Source of the DNA: Caldilineaceae bacterium
GTDB lineage: Bacteria > Chloroflexota > Anaerolineae > Caldilineales > Caldilineaceae
Reading direction: 5' to 3'
NCBI GenBank assembly: GCA_020845455.1
Contig: JADLFO010000038.1
Span: 1 to 34,395, forward strand
Length of the DNA: 34,395 nucleotides
The position numbers were made by a program, and so were the translations under genes. Under the pieces are notes generated by a model, which ran no database searches, had not been told where the DNA came from, and saw only the letters and a program-made list of their open reading frames with translations. Position 1 is the stretch's first letter. Every line of letters starts with the position of its first letter. Positions 33,043 through 34,395 of the stretch are shown piece by piece.

Positions 33043-33080
33043 TCACCGCAAAGACGCAGAGGGCGCAAAGGCCAGAGGAA
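33043..33080 (+). repeat. Post-stop purine-rich repeat, copy 5
   Basis: TCACCGCAAAGACGCAGAGG, then GCGCAAAGGCC, starts 9 nt after the L,D-transpeptidase stop, in the sense of that gene. It is one of the clearest copies of the family. Confidence 0.65.
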
Positions 33081-33088
33081 GGCGAGGC

Positions 33089-33565
33089 TCACAAATCCAG
33101 CCAGGTCTCGACTTCGCCGTCGAGTATACGGCCGGTGGGACGAAACCCCAGGCTGGCGTAGAGGGCCGCAGCCACGCTGTTGGACGGTTCGTAGCTGAGA
33201 TGTACCGCGCGCACACCGGGGCGCTGCCGGCAGCGCTCGATCGTCTGGGCCAGCGCGGCGCGGCCATAGCCCTGGCGCTGATGGTTGGCATCTACCATAA
33301 AGCGCAGGATGCAGATCACGCCTTGTGGAGCCTCGAAATCACCGTAGTAGGCAGGCAGCGACGCCTGGGGCCAGTACCCGTACATTATAAAGCCGACCAT
33401 GCGATCATCGACATAGATGCCATACGGTTCCCACCATGGCTCAAAGTGCGCTTGGGCCAGCGAGACCGCATTCGGGGCAACAAACCCATTCTGGTCCGGC
33501 CCAGGTTTTAACTCAACGCATTCGGGCCAATTCTCTACGGTGATGGGACGCAAGCTCACGGTCAT
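33089..33565 (-). CDS. GNAT N-acetyltransferase, spermidine/spermine (BltD/PaiA) type
   Basis: 158 residues, normal for a single-domain GNAT. A strong AAGGAGG precedes the ATG. The N-terminus L-R-P-I-T-V-E-N-W-P-E-C-V-E-L and the N-G-F-V-A-P-N-A-V-S-L-A-Q-A-H-F-E-P-W-W segment follow the Bacillus BltD/spermine acetyltransferase pattern. M-V-G-F-I-M-Y-G (56-63) is strand 4. R-F-M-V-D...H-Q-R-Q-G-Y-G-R-A-A-L (88-105) is the acetyl-CoA site, and S-N-S-V-A-A-A-L-Y-A-S-L-G-F (128-141) closes the fold. A polyamine substrate is likely but unproven. It lies 66 nt downstream of the xylulokinase stop on the same strand, after a palindrome. Confidence 0.85.
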   Translation of the reverse strand: MTVSLRPITVENWPECVELKPGPDQNGFVAPNAVSLAQAHFEPWWEPYGIYVDDRMVGFIMYGYWPQASLPAYYGDFEAPQGVICILRFMVDANHQRQGYGRAALAQTIERCRQRPGVRAVHLSYEPSNSVAAALYASLGFRPTGRILDGEVETWLDL

Positions 33566-33593
33566 GGAACCTCCTTGATCAAGCGGCGCAATC

Positions 33594-33625
33594 CTGTACG
33601 GACACGATATATCGTGTCCGTACAG
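33594..33625. repeat. Palindromic element, copy 2 (perfect 32-bp palindrome)
   Basis: 16-bp arms with no loop (CTGTACGGACACGATA then its complement), starting 6 nt after the xylulokinase stop. It matches 1303-1336 in GTACGGACACG and CGTGTCCGTAC. Both copies sit right behind a TAG GGA stop context. Confidence 0.7.
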
Positions 33626-33631
33626 TCCGGC

Positions 33632-34395
<764 letters not shown>

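Overview
The window is GC-rich bacterial chromosome with dense, ordinary coding. The gene content suggests a heterotroph that scavenges sugars. My best guess for the lineage is Chloroflexota (Caldilinea/Anaerolinea type). It rests on the mix of FTR1-type iron permease, Gfo/Idh/MocA and URO-D-like enzymes, a LysM L,D-transpeptidase and CUT1 sugar ABC genes, so it is an inference. No rRNA, tRNA, CRISPR array, transposase or phage gene was seen.

Layout. (1) 214-5647: a URO-D-superfamily gene on + faces a - strand catabolic operon reading Ldh2-type dehydrogenase, Gfo/Idh/MocA oxidoreductase, a relic of a second Gfo gene, class IV aminotransferase, SDR. (2) 6004-9580: an iron-uptake pair, an EfeO/imelysin-like lipoprotein with an EF-hand-like loop plus an FTR1 permease. 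(3) 9716-14125: a GH39-like glycosidase, then a promoter-led operon of aldo/keto reductase, FadR-type GntR regulator and N-acetylneuraminate-lyase-like aldolase. (4) 14303-17785 (-): a sugar ABC importer (binding protein, two permeases, no ATPase), with strong hairpins between binding protein and permeases. (5) 18236-21626: a hybrid histidine kinase and, convergent and overlapping it, an unusual HTH/pseudo-kinase/receiver protein. (6) 21627-23805: an intergenic region with three DnaA-box-like nonamers, then a PhaR-like regulator and a patatin phospholipase. (7) 23891-31711 (-): two GT4 glycosyltransferases, a polyprenyl-phosphate sugar transferase, an MGDG-synthase-type glycosyltransferase, a small secreted protein, a glycosidase-like lipoprotein and a GNAT enzyme. 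This looks like a cell-surface or lipid glycan cluster. (8) 31930-34395: a LysM L,D-transpeptidase, a polyamine-type GNAT and the 3' part of a xylulokinase gene.

How it fits together. Regions 1, 3, 4 and 8 look like import and oxidative breakdown of sugars or sugar acids. The GntR regulator is the only obvious local transcription factor for them, and two promoters carry related 19-bp TGGT...ACCA inverted repeats. Regions 7 and 8 concern envelope glycans.

The least explained structure is between genes. A purine-rich repeat (core CACCGCAAAG) starts within about 20 nt after the stop codon of five unrelated genes, always in the sense of that gene. A second, palindromic family occupies the same position after two others.
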